Shown: in pieces, positions 7,322 to 16,191 of the stretch
Numbering within the stretch: position 1 is the stretch's first letter
Layout: the number at the start of each line of letters is the position of its first letter
Source of the DNA: Acidaminococcus intestini DSM 21505
GTDB taxonomy: Bacteria > Bacillota > Negativicutes > Acidaminococcales > Acidaminococcaceae
Direction: 5' to 3'
Length of the DNA: 39,744 bases
Assembly: GCF_000425045.1 (NCBI RefSeq)
Contig: NZ_AULA01000024.1
Coordinates: 1-39,744 of the forward strand
Program-made: the position numbers and the translations under genes
The notes under the pieces: generated by a model
The model's input: only the letters and a program-made list of their open reading frames with translations
Databases searched by the model: none
Told to the model about the DNA's origin: nothing

Positions 7322-8511
7322 AACGTCTTCTCCTCCTTATTGCCTAAGGAAGTTTCCAATCGTAAGCAGCATCCTGTCATGAAAAGAAGGGTCTTTACAG
7401 CAGCAGACATACCCAGCGTGTAATCAAACATCCCCACTGTGCAAAATCCTATCCAAGCACAAAATCCTGCAAACGCATAGGGATTTTCCACATGACGAAA
7501 AAGATAAAAGGAGGAAAGGATCCAGGAAGCAAGTCCCATAAGGCCGACAAGACCGCTGTCCACGGCCGTTTGGACATAAATGTTATGAAAATGATGCAAG
7601 CCCTGCGTATCAGCCTTGGTGCGGTAATGGGCCAGATAGGCCTTCCCCCCTTGGAGGATGCCAAAACCAAAGACCGGTTTATCCTGAATCATGACAGCCG
7701 CTTTCTTCCATGCTTCGATTCGGTCTCCATTGGACCGATCGGTCGTTACATTCGAAATAGAAAAAAACCGTTGGGAAAGGGCGGGACTTGCGGCAATCAC
7801 GGCAAAAGAGCAGCTTAATGCCAAAAGGACCGCGACAATCCTTGAATTTCGTTCCCGCAAACTCTCTGCGGTCACAAGAATCACAGATACGAAAATGCCC
7901 ACCCAAGAGCTTCTTGTGCCGCTGCCAATGGCGCCTAGGACAATGAGAACGGCTGCCACTAGAAGCCCATTCCTGTGGGAAATCTTTTCCGCCTTTTGCA
8001 GCCAAAGGATAATGCTTGCAGGAAAAACGGTAGCAACAATACTAGCATGACGCAGCCACCCATCCCCCAAGCCATGGGCACGGTCAGCTCCCGTAATGAG
8101 CCGTTCACCAAAAGTACAGAGTCCATCAAAGGCAATAAAAGCAATGAAACAGAGAAGCGCCTTTTTGATGGCTTTTTCATCGACATCGAGAAAGAGCAGC
8201 ATAGGAAGGACAACAATGCGGCCCACTATGGAATTGAGATATTTCCCAAAGGAAAAACTCACATCAGGGCTCAAAAGGGCCGACGGCAACAGGGTCAGGG
8301 CAAAAAAGGCATAGGCCCAAAAATAGTGCTTTACGTGCGGCGCCAAATGAAAGGTTTCCCCGCGGCGCCTGCGCTCGATAACATCAACGAGAAACAGTAC
8401 AATGGCAAGACCATAGAAAATATTCCCCACCGCAATGGACATGCGCTGCGTGCACATGGCAAGGGTCAGCGCTGTAAGCGAGTACCCACTTAACTTCTTT
8501 TTCATCATCAT
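7318..8511 (-). CDS. O-antigen ligase / Wzy-type polymerase family membrane protein
   Basis: 397 residues, mostly hydrophobic, with roughly ten to twelve membrane segments and a long loop in the second half. The Wzy_C/WaaL signature is seen in GSGTRSSWVGI, ERFF-type SQRFFSISNVT and HHFHNIYVQTAVDSGLVGLMG, where the HN-Y-Q pattern is the conserved catalytic loop. In the periplasm it should join undecaprenyl-linked O-antigen, or a single repeat unit, to lipid A-core. Three ATG codons open the frame after AAGAGGAGT; the first is used here. The gene overlaps the GT25 gene by four bases. Ligase and polymerase cannot be separated by sequence alone, but the core-glycosyltransferase setting favours ligase. 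Confidence 0.8.
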   Translation of the reverse strand: MMMKKKLSGYSLTALTLAMCTQRMSIAVGNIFYGLAIVLFLVDVIERRRRGETFHLAPHVKHYFWAYAFFALTLLPSALLSPDVSFSFGKYLNSIVGRIVVLPMLLFLDVDEKAIKKALLCFIAFIAFDGLCTFGERLITGADRAHGLGDGWLRHASIVATVFPASIILWLQKAEKISHRNGLLVAAVLIVLGAIGSGTRSSWVGIFVSVILVTAESLRERNSRIVAVLLALSCSFAVIAASPALSQRFFSISNVTTDRSNGDRIEAWKKAAVMIQDKPVFGFGILQGGKAYLAHYRTKADTQGLHHFHNIYVQTAVDSGLVGLMGLASWILSSFYLFRHVENPYAFAGFCAWIGFCTVGMFDYTLGMSAAVKTLLFMTGCCLRLETSLGNKEEKTL

Positions 8512-8568
8512 ACTCCTCTTGATTCAAATTCCTTTCGTTGGGAGCGATTTTCGCGTTAGGTTGTCGCC

Positions 8569-9504
8569 TTATTTTTTCCCCAGAAGCCGTGTCCAGATTT
8601 TTCCCAAACGAATCCGCATTTCCTGACGCCACAGGGATTTCCCCGTCATATCCCCGGGCTGTGGCATGGGTGCGTCGCAAAAAGCCGTCTTTTTGAGGAC
8701 GTCGTAATAGGCACGGTTAAAATGCTCCGATATCTGAAATTCCCACGGTTTATAGCGCCCTGCCCAGTGGATGACGGCCGGGTTTTGCAGGGCCTCGATT
8801 GCTTCAAGCCGCAAAGCCCCTTTTTTGAGGACCTTTAGGGGCATGCCAAAAACAGGAGGAATGACATTCCAGCGAAGGGGCAAAATAGACCAATTCCCCA
8901 TAAAGACTTTATTGAGCCCATCTTGGTCGTGATGGCGGTAGGCATGGCTCGTGACGCATTGCAGGACCTTCTCCCCATAGCCTTCTTTCCGAAAGGCAGC
9001 AAGATCCATGATCATAACGCCCGAATTAAAATAAGGAGCGCCCAAGGGCAGGCCTAAAGATTCCGCTTTTTGGCGGCGCATCCTTGATGAAGCCATGATA
9101 CCAAAATCCTTGACGGCACCAATAGGATGACCGTCAAGAGGAAAGTCCCACAGCTTTGCCACATCATCCTTTACCACAAGATCCGTATCAAAATAAAGGG
9201 CCTTTGCAACCGCTAAGGGCAAAAGTTTTGCAATAAGAAGGCGAAGGTAAGCCGCCTTATGGATATGACCGCTTGTGTAGGCATCTACGGCAATGCCCTT
9301 TGTATCAATAAAAGTCACAAGACCTTTGAGGTCCTTGATGGTGCGCTCCACCATCTCTTTTTTTACACCGGTGATTCCATCATCAAAGAGATAAAAATGA
9401 AGGGGCCTGGAATCTGTATGGCAAAGCAGCATAGAAGCTGCTGCAACGGCTGCGTGCTGGGCATAGCGATCATCACAAGCAAGGACAATGGCAATTTCGT
9501 CCAT
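8569..9504 (-). CDS. Glycosyltransferase family 8
   Basis: 311 residues. The first strand is IAIVLACDDRYAQHAAVAAAS, the DxD is D106-T-D108 in ALYFDTDLVVKD, and the later GT8 blocks YFNSGVMIMDLAAF and VIHWAGRYKPWEF are intact. It is a second, clearly different GT8 from the one at 4455-5471, so the core probably receives two related hexoses. CAGGAGAG precedes the ATG. It is the first gene of the six-gene minus-strand run down to 3602, with 57 bases to the ligase gene and no terminator in between. Confidence 0.85.
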   Translation of the reverse strand: MDEIAIVLACDDRYAQHAAVAAASMLLCHTDSRPLHFYLFDDGITGVKKEMVERTIKDLKGLVTFIDTKGIAVDAYTSGHIHKAAYLRLLIAKLLPLAVAKALYFDTDLVVKDDVAKLWDFPLDGHPIGAVKDFGIMASSRMRRQKAESLGLPLGAPYFNSGVMIMDLAAFRKEGYGEKVLQCVTSHAYRHHDQDGLNKVFMGNWSILPLRWNVIPPVFGMPLKVLKKGALRLEAIEALQNPAVIHWAGRYKPWEFQISEHFNRAYYDVLKKTAFCDAPMPQPGDMTGKSLWRQEMRIRLGKIWTRLLGKK

Positions 9505-9543
9505 AATCTACTCTCCTGTCGTCTGACACTTCACATACTCCTT

Positions 9544-9572
9544 ATCATACAATGGAAATGGCAGGAGCACAA
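9544..9572 (-). promoter_or_regulatory. Candidate promoter of the LPS glycosyltransferase operon
   Basis: On the minus strand, TTGTGC (9572-9567) and TATGAT (9549-9544) are 17 bases apart, 40 bases before the GT8 start. The -35 hexamer is weak and is one end of a 42-bp perfect palindrome. Confidence 0.4.
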
Positions 9573-9608
9573 GGGAGGCGGCAGGAATTCCTGCCGCCTC
9601 CCTTGTGC
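9567..9608. terminator. 42-bp perfect palindrome, likely termination hairpin
   Basis: The sequence is its own reverse complement over 42 bases, centred on GGAATTCC, so RNA from either strand can form a 19-bp GC-rich stem with a 4-base loop. It lies 40 bases after the stop of the phosphotransferase gene. There is no T-tract, so it may be a Rho-helped terminator, an RNA-stabilising end, or an operator overlapping the next promoter. Confidence 0.5.
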
Positions 9609-9648
9609 ATTCGACGGTTATCTTCCTAAAATAGACTTATACCGCCGT

Positions 9649-11559
9649 TTATTCGATTGACCTAATCGCATTGCCATTTTTGATTCTCCAAATGGCAATG
9701 GTCCGGGCCGCTTCGATTTCTGCCTTGAATTCCTTATCTTTGAGGTCCTTTTCTTCGCCGATTTGTCCATTCTCAATATAAAGGCGATGGTTGAAGGCTC
9801 GCCGGGAATCAAAAAGGGAGGGAAGCAGGGATTCATAGGTCTCTCCTTGGGGCAGGATGAGTTCTGCCAAGGTCGGCGCAATCTGGAGATGGCTGCCGGC
9901 GGCGTCTTTGGCAAAGAGGTCCGTAGGAATGCCAGCGCCATAGAAGAAGCAGGGAATGCCGCTTTTTTCCCATAAGGAAACATCGTTGCTGAAATTGAAG
10001 CGCTCCGCGTGATCGCCTGTAACGACAAAAAGGGTGGATGGGTCATAGGCTTCGGCGGCTTTGATGAATTTTCCCATCACGTCGTCGGCATACCAGATAT
10101 GGCCCAGCTGGTCCAAAGTCTTCTTGTCCTTGGGAATGGCAGGTCCCCGCTTTTTAGCTACACGGTCCCGGGAAAATCCCTTGCTGTCCACATCAAAAGC
10201 AAAGGGCGGATGGTTGCTCGTTGTAAGGATGAAGTAAAAGGTATCTTCCTCATCTTTTTGCATGGCCTTCAGCACTTCCTCAAAGAAGGGGCCGTCGGCA
10301 ATCCCCCAGGAAGAGCTTTCTCCAAGGCCGGAGAATTCGTCGGCACAGTGGAATTCATCAAAGCCTTCGCGGCGCGTAAATTTTTCAATATCCTGCCAGC
10401 TGCGCAGGCCGCCATACCAGAACTGGGTCCGGTAGCCCATCTTCTTCATGACGGCGCCGATGCCGAGGCCGTCGACGGGATCCCCGTTCTTTCCCATGAT
10501 ATAGTTGACGTAAAGGCCAACATCGGGAAGGCCTGTAACGAATCCATTGAGGCTCGTCATGGTCCCCGTACTGTTTGCGAGGAACTGGTACGTATGGGCC
10601 CCGTGCGCTTCAAGGAATTTCCCCGTTGAGGCAAGGTTCATATCCTCATAGGAAGGCAAAAGGGGCCAGAGGGCATAGTTTTCCCCTAAGATGACCACGA
10701 CATGGCGGGGCCGCTTGACGCGGGCTGCCGTCTTTTTGGTGCGCGTAAAGGCTTCATCGATGGTCGCCGCGTTCCCATTGCCGCCAAGAAGCCAAATGGC
10801 CGCCCGCACTTCCTCCACCGTAAGGGGGCGCAGAACTTTTTCCGTCGCCCGTTTATGGGTGGCATAGGCGCGGTACAGGGCCTGTCCATCATCGAGGATG
10901 GCTTCATTGAGGAGTTTCGATTTGGTGCGGGCTGCGCTTTCCCAGTGGATTCCATCATCGGAATGAAAGCCGCCGCCAAAGCGGCAGAAGATGGCAAAAA
11001 TAGGGATGAAAAGCAGCGCACCAGCAAAAAGGGCCTTGACGCGGCGCTGAGGCGCAATGCCCTTTCGTTCCTGCAGCCGATGCCAAAGATGGATGACAAG
11101 GGCCGATAGAAGGAGGACACCCACAAGGCGCGGGAAAAGCTGATATTCTTTTACGGCTGTATCCCAAATGGCATGCATATCATCTTTCATGCCGTTAAAG
11201 AGCATGATGTTGTATGTTTCCTGGAAAATGGCATAGTAGGGAATGCGCGCCACAAAAAGAAAGGTCATGACAAAGAGGGAAAGGCCTGTAAGGAGGGTCC
11301 TCACGGCTTTTTCCGGATAGCGGGAAGAGAAGCTTCCCGGTACGGTTGCCAAAAGAAAAGGAAGCCCCACAAGAAGGACCGTCGTCTTAAGACTGATGCG
11401 AAAGCCAAGATAAAGGGCATAGAGGATTTCTGAAGCGGAAACCGCATTCAGCTGGCTGCGGAAAAGAACGAGAAAAGCCACTCGGAAAAGCATGAGGAGC
11501 CCTTCCAAATAGAGAAAATATCGCAGATCTTTTTGCAAAAGGGTAAGAAAACGGTGCAT
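9649..11559 (-). CDS. LTA synthase-like sulfatase-family membrane phosphotransferase
   Basis: 636 residues. Four or five membrane segments fill the first 200 residues; an alkaline-phosphatase-like periplasmic domain follows. Landmarks are VVVILGENYALWPLLPSY (metal Glu), the nucleophile region NSTGTMTSLNGFVTGLP (Thr), DGPFFEEVL, and VVTGDHAERFNF (metal Asp-His). Relatives include LtaS, OpgB and other enzymes that move glycerol- or ethanolamine-phosphate head groups onto envelope glycans. In an LPS-bearing cell a role in decorating LPS or periplasmic glycans is more likely than making lipoteichoic acid. AAAGGAACG precedes the ATG. It is distinct from the phosphoethanolamine transferase at 397-2196, so the cell has two such enzymes within 10 kb. 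Confidence 0.75.
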   Translation of the reverse strand: MHRFLTLLQKDLRYFLYLEGLLMLFRVAFLVLFRSQLNAVSASEILYALYLGFRISLKTTVLLVGLPFLLATVPGSFSSRYPEKAVRTLLTGLSLFVMTFLFVARIPYYAIFQETYNIMLFNGMKDDMHAIWDTAVKEYQLFPRLVGVLLLSALVIHLWHRLQERKGIAPQRRVKALFAGALLFIPIFAIFCRFGGGFHSDDGIHWESAARTKSKLLNEAILDDGQALYRAYATHKRATEKVLRPLTVEEVRAAIWLLGGNGNAATIDEAFTRTKKTAARVKRPRHVVVILGENYALWPLLPSYEDMNLASTGKFLEAHGAHTYQFLANSTGTMTSLNGFVTGLPDVGLYVNYIMGKNGDPVDGLGIGAVMKKMGYRTQFWYGGLRSWQDIEKFTRREGFDEFHCADEFSGLGESSSWGIADGPFFEEVLKAMQKDEEDTFYFILTTSNHPPFAFDVDSKGFSRDRVAKKRGPAIPKDKKTLDQLGHIWYADDVMGKFIKAAEAYDPSTLFVVTGDHAERFNFSNDVSLWEKSGIPCFFYGAGIPTDLFAKDAAGSHLQIAPTLAELILPQGETYESLLPSLFDSRRAFNHRLYIENGQIGEEKDLKDKEFKAEIEAARTIAIWRIKNGNAIRSIE

Positions 11560-11580
11560 ATCGTTCCTTTCAAAAATAAA

Positions 11581-11611
11581 GAAAAAATCCCGCAGTCACA
11601 AACTGCGGGAT
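11581..11611 (-). terminator. Intrinsic terminator after tRNA-Gly
   Basis: A 10-bp stem (11587-11596 with 11602-11611) and 5-base loop run into TTTTTTC on the minus strand, 12 bases past the tRNA CCA end. Confidence 0.85.
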
Positions 11612-11622
11612 GAGCGTTTCAT

Positions 11623-11697
11623 TGGAGCGGAAAACGAGATTCGAACTCGCGACCCCCACCTTGGCAAGGTGATGCTCTACCACTGAGCTACTTCCGC
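11623..11697 (-). tRNA. tRNA-Gly (anticodon GCC), CCA encoded
   Basis: 75 bases fold as a full cloverleaf. The acceptor stem pairs GCGGAAG with TTTCCGC (one G-U), the D arm holds AGCTCAGTGGTAGAGC, the anticodon stem-loop is CACCTTGCCAAGGTG with GCC in the middle, and the T loop is GTTCGAATC. The 3' CCA is in the DNA at 11625-11623. It has its own promoter and terminator. Confidence 0.95.
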
Positions 11698-11707
11698 AAC
11701 GAAGAGA

Positions 11708-11736
11708 ATTATACCAGATGGCAGCGGTTCCGTCAA
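11708..11736 (-). promoter_or_regulatory. Promoter of tRNA-Gly
   Basis: Minus strand TTGACG (11736-11731) and a perfect TATAAT (11713-11708) are separated by exactly 17 bases. The -10 box ends 10 bases before the tRNA 5' end. Confidence 0.8.
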
Positions 11737-11760
11737 GGATGTTTTTACTGCGGCACGGCT

Positions 11761-14034
11761 TTAGTAGCACTTACTCCATCCACAGTTCTTACAGGTATTG
11801 CAGCCTCCTTCAAAGACAAGGGGTTCCCCGCATTGAGGGCAAAAAATATCTTCCGCCCGTACTTTTTTGGTGACGGCTTTTTTCACTTCTTTGGTGGGAA
11901 TCTGAGGGGCAGTTTTGCCTGTCAGTTCCTGCTGTACTTCGTTATACATATCAAGGAGCGCATTACCAACCGCCAAGGGACAGCATGACCCACGGCTTGT
12001 ATCCCCTCTTGTGATCCGCCGCACGGCATAACTGGGGCAGTTGCCCGTGGAATTGAGCTGATCAATGATGGTATAGATATCAATACCAGCACGGGCCGCA
12101 ATGGAAATCATCCGGGACAAACCAATCATGAAATTGTTGCAGCCGCCGGTGGATCCTTTGCTCAAGTAGGTTTCCAGAAGGGCTCCTGTTTCTGGATCAA
12201 AAAAGGCCATGCAGTGCAAACTGCCGCAGCCAGTGATCAGTTTTCGTTTCTTGCCGATGACATGGTCATCAATGGCAACGATTTCTCCGCGGGCAAGGCC
12301 TTCCCCTGCAATGGGGGCCTCTTTTTTATGATCTTCCACATGCGTCGTGAGGATACCGGCACGCTTGCAGCCATCACGGAAAATGGTGACACCCTTGCAG
12401 CCGCTTTCATAGGCAAGCAGGTAAAGATGTTCCGTATCTTCAACAGTAAAGCTGTTGGGGACATTGACAGTTGAACTGATTGAAGCGTCAATATGCTGCT
12501 GGAAAGCGGCCTGCATGGCGATACGATCCTCATAGGGAAGGGTCATAGCCGTGACGAAATAAGAAGGCAGCTGGGAGTCATCCTTGAGATCATGCTGCTT
12601 CATATAGCGTTCCACAATGGGCGTATAGACCTTGTAATAGACATCGGCCGCATGAAGGGATTCTGTTTTACGCTCATAATAGTTTGCATAAATCGGCTCA
12701 ATGCCGCCGGAAATACCCAGCATCGTTGAAAGGGTTCCCGTCGGCGCAATGGTCAGAAGCTGGGAATTGCGAAGGCCATATGATTTCACAAGCTGTACGG
12801 TTTCTTCCGTCGTATTGGCTTTGAAATAAGGGGTTTCCATCACTTCTTCTGCGCAAAACTGCTCATAAGAGCCGCGCTCTTTGGCAAGAAGGGCAGAAGA
12901 AGCAATGGCCGTATCTGCCATAGTAAAGCCCAAGGTATGACAAAAATCAACCGCTTCCTTACTGCCGTAGGTCAGGCCCATTTTAAGGAGCATATCACCA
13001 AGGCCCATAATGCCAAGGCCAATCTGGCGCCATTTGGCAACACTTTCCCGCTGTTCTTCCAAGGGATGGAGCGGGAGCCCCTCTTCAAGTACATCATTCA
13101 AGGCTCGGACAGCCACATGGATTGCTTGCTTGAATCCTTCCTGATCAAAAGAAGCCTCTTCCGTGAATGGGTCCTTGACAAATTCCGCAAGGTTCATGCT
13201 GCCAAGAAGACAGGAACCGCCTGCTGGAAGGGGTTCTTCCGCACAGGGATTGACACCGGCAAACTGGAAGGATTTAGTGTTGGACAATAGGTTCCAGCTT
13301 GTAATCCGGTCCCAGAAGAGCGCACCCGGTTCCGCGTAATCCCAGTTCGTCTCCGCAAGAAGATGGAAGACCTCCGCCGCATCTACCAAGGACTCGATGG
13401 TCTCGCCCGTTTCTTTGCGCGTATAATGAAGGCGGAACTTGCGGTTTTCTTTCACGGCCTCCATGAAGTCGCCACTGATCCGAACGGAAATATTGGCTTT
13501 TGTCACTTTATCCAGGTCTGTCTTCAATTTAATGAAGTCAACAACATCAGGATGGGAACAATCAATGGAAATCATGAGGGCTCCACGGCGCCCATTTTGC
13601 CCAATCAGCTCTGTTACAAGGGAATAAAGGGTCATGAAGGAAATGGAACCGCTCGTCTGCTTGGCCGCGTTGTTGATATGGGCTCCTTTAGGGCTCAATT
13701 TTGATATATCAATGCCACAGCCCCCACCGTAACTATAGGTCCGAGCCAGTTTCCCTGCCCTGTCAAAGATGCTCTCAATGCTGTCTTCCGGCGGTTCTAC
13801 CACATAACAATTGGAAAGGGTAATCTTCTTTCCCTTGTTTTCAAGGCCTCGGTTAGCCAGGATGCGTCCTCCAAAGAGGAATTTTTGTTCCTTGATCAAT
13901 TCCCGGACTTGCTCATCACCGCCGCTTACCCTGTCCAGCCAGGCATCAAAAGTTTCACTGTCATCGCGGTACTTGTTTTGCCAAATATCAAGACCCAGCT
14001 GATTATCTGCGCCAAGCCATTCCTGAACTTCCAT
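11761..14034 (-). CDS. nrdJ: Class II (adenosylcobalamin-dependent) ribonucleotide reductase
   Basis: 757 residues; reduces ribonucleotides to deoxyribonucleotides without oxygen, using B12 as radical generator. Recognisable blocks in order are FLFGGRILANRGL, LSNCYVVEPPEDS (first redox Cys), SYGGGCGIDISKLSP, NPCAEEPLPAGGSCLLGSMN (thiyl-radical Cys and Asn/Glu), and APTGTLSTMLGISGGIEP. Near the C-terminus come GSTGGCNNFMIGLSRMIS and a Cys-rich tail (FCPQCGEPLVFEG, CNTCKNCGWSKCY) that acts as the thiol shuttle in this family. GGGGAG precedes the ATG. It stands alone, with a pair of NrdR boxes just upstream, so control by NrdR is likely. No nrdR gene lies in this window. Confidence 0.92.
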   Translation of the reverse strand: MEVQEWLGADNQLGLDIWQNKYRDDSETFDAWLDRVSGGDEQVRELIKEQKFLFGGRILANRGLENKGKKITLSNCYVVEPPEDSIESIFDRAGKLARTYSYGGGCGIDISKLSPKGAHINNAAKQTSGSISFMTLYSLVTELIGQNGRRGALMISIDCSHPDVVDFIKLKTDLDKVTKANISVRISGDFMEAVKENRKFRLHYTRKETGETIESLVDAAEVFHLLAETNWDYAEPGALFWDRITSWNLLSNTKSFQFAGVNPCAEEPLPAGGSCLLGSMNLAEFVKDPFTEEASFDQEGFKQAIHVAVRALNDVLEEGLPLHPLEEQRESVAKWRQIGLGIMGLGDMLLKMGLTYGSKEAVDFCHTLGFTMADTAIASSALLAKERGSYEQFCAEEVMETPYFKANTTEETVQLVKSYGLRNSQLLTIAPTGTLSTMLGISGGIEPIYANYYERKTESLHAADVYYKVYTPIVERYMKQHDLKDDSQLPSYFVTAMTLPYEDRIAMQAAFQQHIDASISSTVNVPNSFTVEDTEHLYLLAYESGCKGVTIFRDGCKRAGILTTHVEDHKKEAPIAGEGLARGEIVAIDDHVIGKKRKLITGCGSLHCMAFFDPETGALLETYLSKGSTGGCNNFMIGLSRMISIAARAGIDIYTIIDQLNSTGNCPSYAVRRITRGDTSRGSCCPLAVGNALLDMYNEVQQELTGKTAPQIPTKEVKKAVTKKVRAEDIFCPQCGEPLVFEGGCNTCKNCGWSKCY

Positions 14035-14047
14035 AATCGTCTCCCCT

Positions 14048-14095
14048 TTTCAATATCTTGTTGTTCGGTTTTCAATTACTCACTATATATAGTGT
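14048..14095 (-). promoter_or_regulatory. Tandem NrdR boxes in front of nrdJ
   Basis: The upstream box (14080-14095) contains the palindrome CACTATATATAGTG, a close match to the NrdR consensus acaCwATATwGwgt type. A weaker palindrome, CAATATCTTG, sits at 14051-14060. Box centres are 32 bases apart, leaving a 16-base gap, which is the spacing known for NrdR box pairs. ATP/dATP-loaded NrdR would shut off nrdJ here. Confidence 0.7.
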
Positions 14096-14258
14096 TTTTT
14101 TATTTATACGGTATTTATCGTAGCAGGAAGTCCAGCTCCCGTCAAGAAAGCATTTTCCAAAACCTTGTCAAGATGGATTGGACCATTTTTTCTCATTTTG
14201 GTTAGCCGGTAAATACCTCCGTTCTTCCTTTCTTGTAAGATGATCAATGAAAGAAATC

Positions 14259-14349
14259 GCCTGCAGCACAAGAATAAAGCCCTGCAGGCATATAGTTTTT
14301 GGGAAAGGGAAAACCGTGCCATGAAGCATCATCCTTCACAGCACGGTTT
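14259..14349 (-). terminator. Two hairpins ending the phosphate transporter transcript
   Basis: The first stem after the gene pairs AAACCGTGC (14311-14319) with GCACGGTTT (14341-14349), with an inner TGAAG/CTTCA helix, and is followed by TTTTCCC on the minus strand. A second stem, GCCTGCAG with CTGCAGGC (14259-14266 and 14282-14289), lies just beyond. Confidence 0.65.
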
Positions 14350-14363
14350 CATTCAAATAAGAA

Positions 14364-15968
14364 TCAGAACTCACCCAGCACGATTTCGCACAGATTTTGG
14401 GCGTGATCGGAAACACGTTTCATATTAAGCAAGAGTTCCAGCATGACAAACCCCGTTTCCGGCGTACAAACGCCACGATTAAGTCGGTCCACATGGGAGC
14501 GGCGCATGGCTTTTTCCTTTTTCCGGACTTCATGGGAACGGGCAAGTGCCGTCTTGGCAAGATTTACATCATTATCTTCCAGGGCCTGAAGGGCATCCGC
14601 CGTGGTCCGTATGACCATGTCCCCGATTTCCTTCATCTCTTCCGCAGCTTCCGGAGAAAATGAAATTCCGTCTTCATTCATGGACTTGACTCGCTTGGCA
14701 ATGGTTTCGGCATGATCTCCAATACGCTCCAAATCCATGCAGCAGTGAAGCAGACCTGTATGGATATTGGTCAGTTCCACGCTGAGGTTCTTTTCCGACA
14801 TCTTTGTCAAATAGACCGTAATGGCTTCTTCCAAGTTGTCAATGACCGGTTCATGTTCCTTAATATACTTGACCTTTTTGGAATCATACTGATTGATACA
14901 GCTGAAAGCCCGTTTGGTATTGCCCAAGGCAAGGCTTCCCATACGGCTCACTTCTTTTCTTGCAAGGCTTAAAGCAATGGCCGGTGTATCGAGCATGCTT
15001 TCATTGAGGAACTTGGGCTGGTAGGAGATCTCGCCATTTTTATTGGGCATGATCTTTTCAATGAGTTTCGTGAACTGTCCCGCAAAAGGCAGGAAAAGAA
15101 TGGTATTTACAACGTTAAATACTGTATGGGCGTTTGCAATCTGTCGGGAGATATTTCCCGCTGGAGAAATCTTCAAGACCAAAGCCAAAAACTGGCTCAA
15201 TAAAGCAATGGCGATGATACTCCCGATTAAATTGAAGAGCACATGGGAAAGGGCCACACGTTTTGCATTGATGTTGGCCTGCAGGGTTGCCAAAACGGCG
15301 GTAATACACGTCCCGATGTTATCCCCCAGCAAGACAGGGACAGCCCCTTCCAGCGGGATAAGACCTTGACCGGCCATGGCCATCAGGATACCGACCGTTG
15401 CTGAAGAGGACTGGATGACAACTGTCATACATAGACCAACCAAAAGGCCCAGGATGGGGTGTGTGGAGAAGCGGCCGATAAATTCCACAACGGCCGTATT
15501 ATGACGCAGGGGAGCCACGGAATTGCTCATCATCGCCATCCCTAACATGAGGATACCAAACCCCATGAGTACTTGGCCAATATCTTTCATTTGTCGTTTC
15601 TTTGCCACTGTACGGATCAAAAAGCCGATGGCAAGGAGCAAAGTGATATAATCTGTCAGCTTGAACGCAATGAGCTGAGCCGTAATGGTTGTCCCAATAT
15701 TGGCCCCCATGACAATCCCAAAGGCTTGCTGCAGGTTCATGAGACCTGCGTTGACAAGCCCCACGGTCATGACCGTTGTTGCGCTCGAAGACTGTAAAAT
15801 GCTTGTGACGCCGGCACCTAAGGCAACACCATAAATCGTGCGCTTCGTCAGTGCCCCTAAAATCCGCTGGAGCTTACTGCCGGCAGCAGCCTGCAGGCCG
15901 TCGCCCATGAGCTGCATACCGTAAAGAAAGAGCGAAATCCCACCAAGGAACAAGAAAAATTGAAGCAA
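14364..15968 (-). CDS. Na+/phosphate cotransporter with PhoU-like domain (NptA/YjbB family)
   Basis: About 535 residues. The two inverted Na/Pi repeats carry the QSSSATT signature twice (ILQSSSATTVMTVGLVNAG and VIQSSSATVGILMAMAGQG), each followed by an ANIGTT or DNIGTC glycine motif. The C-terminal 200 residues form a soluble helical PhoU-like domain (ERIGDHAETIAKRVKS, later RVSDHAQNLCEIV). It should couple sodium entry to phosphate movement. I prefer a TTG start at 15968: GGGGGAG lies six bases upstream and the protein then opens directly into the first membrane helix (LQFFLFLGGISLFLYGM). The upstream ATG at 15989 has no ribosome-binding site and would add seven residues. Single-gene unit. 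Confidence 0.85.
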   Translation of the reverse strand: MLQFFLFLGGISLFLYGMQLMGDGLQAAAGSKLQRILGALTKRTIYGVALGAGVTSILQSSSATTVMTVGLVNAGLMNLQQAFGIVMGANIGTTITAQLIAFKLTDYITLLLAIGFLIRTVAKKRQMKDIGQVLMGFGILMLGMAMMSNSVAPLRHNTAVVEFIGRFSTHPILGLLVGLCMTVVIQSSSATVGILMAMAGQGLIPLEGAVPVLLGDNIGTCITAVLATLQANINAKRVALSHVLFNLIGSIIAIALLSQFLALVLKISPAGNISRQIANAHTVFNVVNTILFLPFAGQFTKLIEKIMPNKNGEISYQPKFLNESMLDTPAIALSLARKEVSRMGSLALGNTKRAFSCINQYDSKKVKYIKEHEPVIDNLEEAITVYLTKMSEKNLSVELTNIHTGLLHCCMDLERIGDHAETIAKRVKSMNEDGISFSPEAAEEMKEIGDMVIRTTADALQALEDNDVNLAKTALARSHEVRKKEKAMRRSHVDRLNRGVCTPETGFVMLELLLNMKRVSDHAQNLCEIVLGEF

Positions 15969-16191
15969 GGTAATCTCCCCCGTTAACATAGATCATACTG
16001 GATGCGGTCTACCATTTCATTACAAATTATTTACTTGTCTATTACATGATTTTACCACAACTTTTTCCATCAAGCTATGGGAACTGACCTGATTCCTCCT
16101 ATTTTTACGCGGATTTTACACGTCCTAATGGCAGCAAAAAAAAAGTACGTTTCATCAAATAGTCATATATTTTTCATGAAATAAAATTATC

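Noticed and set aside
11570-11770. 66-codon minus-strand frame over the tRNA-Gly
   Set aside because: It runs through the tRNA and its terminator and is not a gene.
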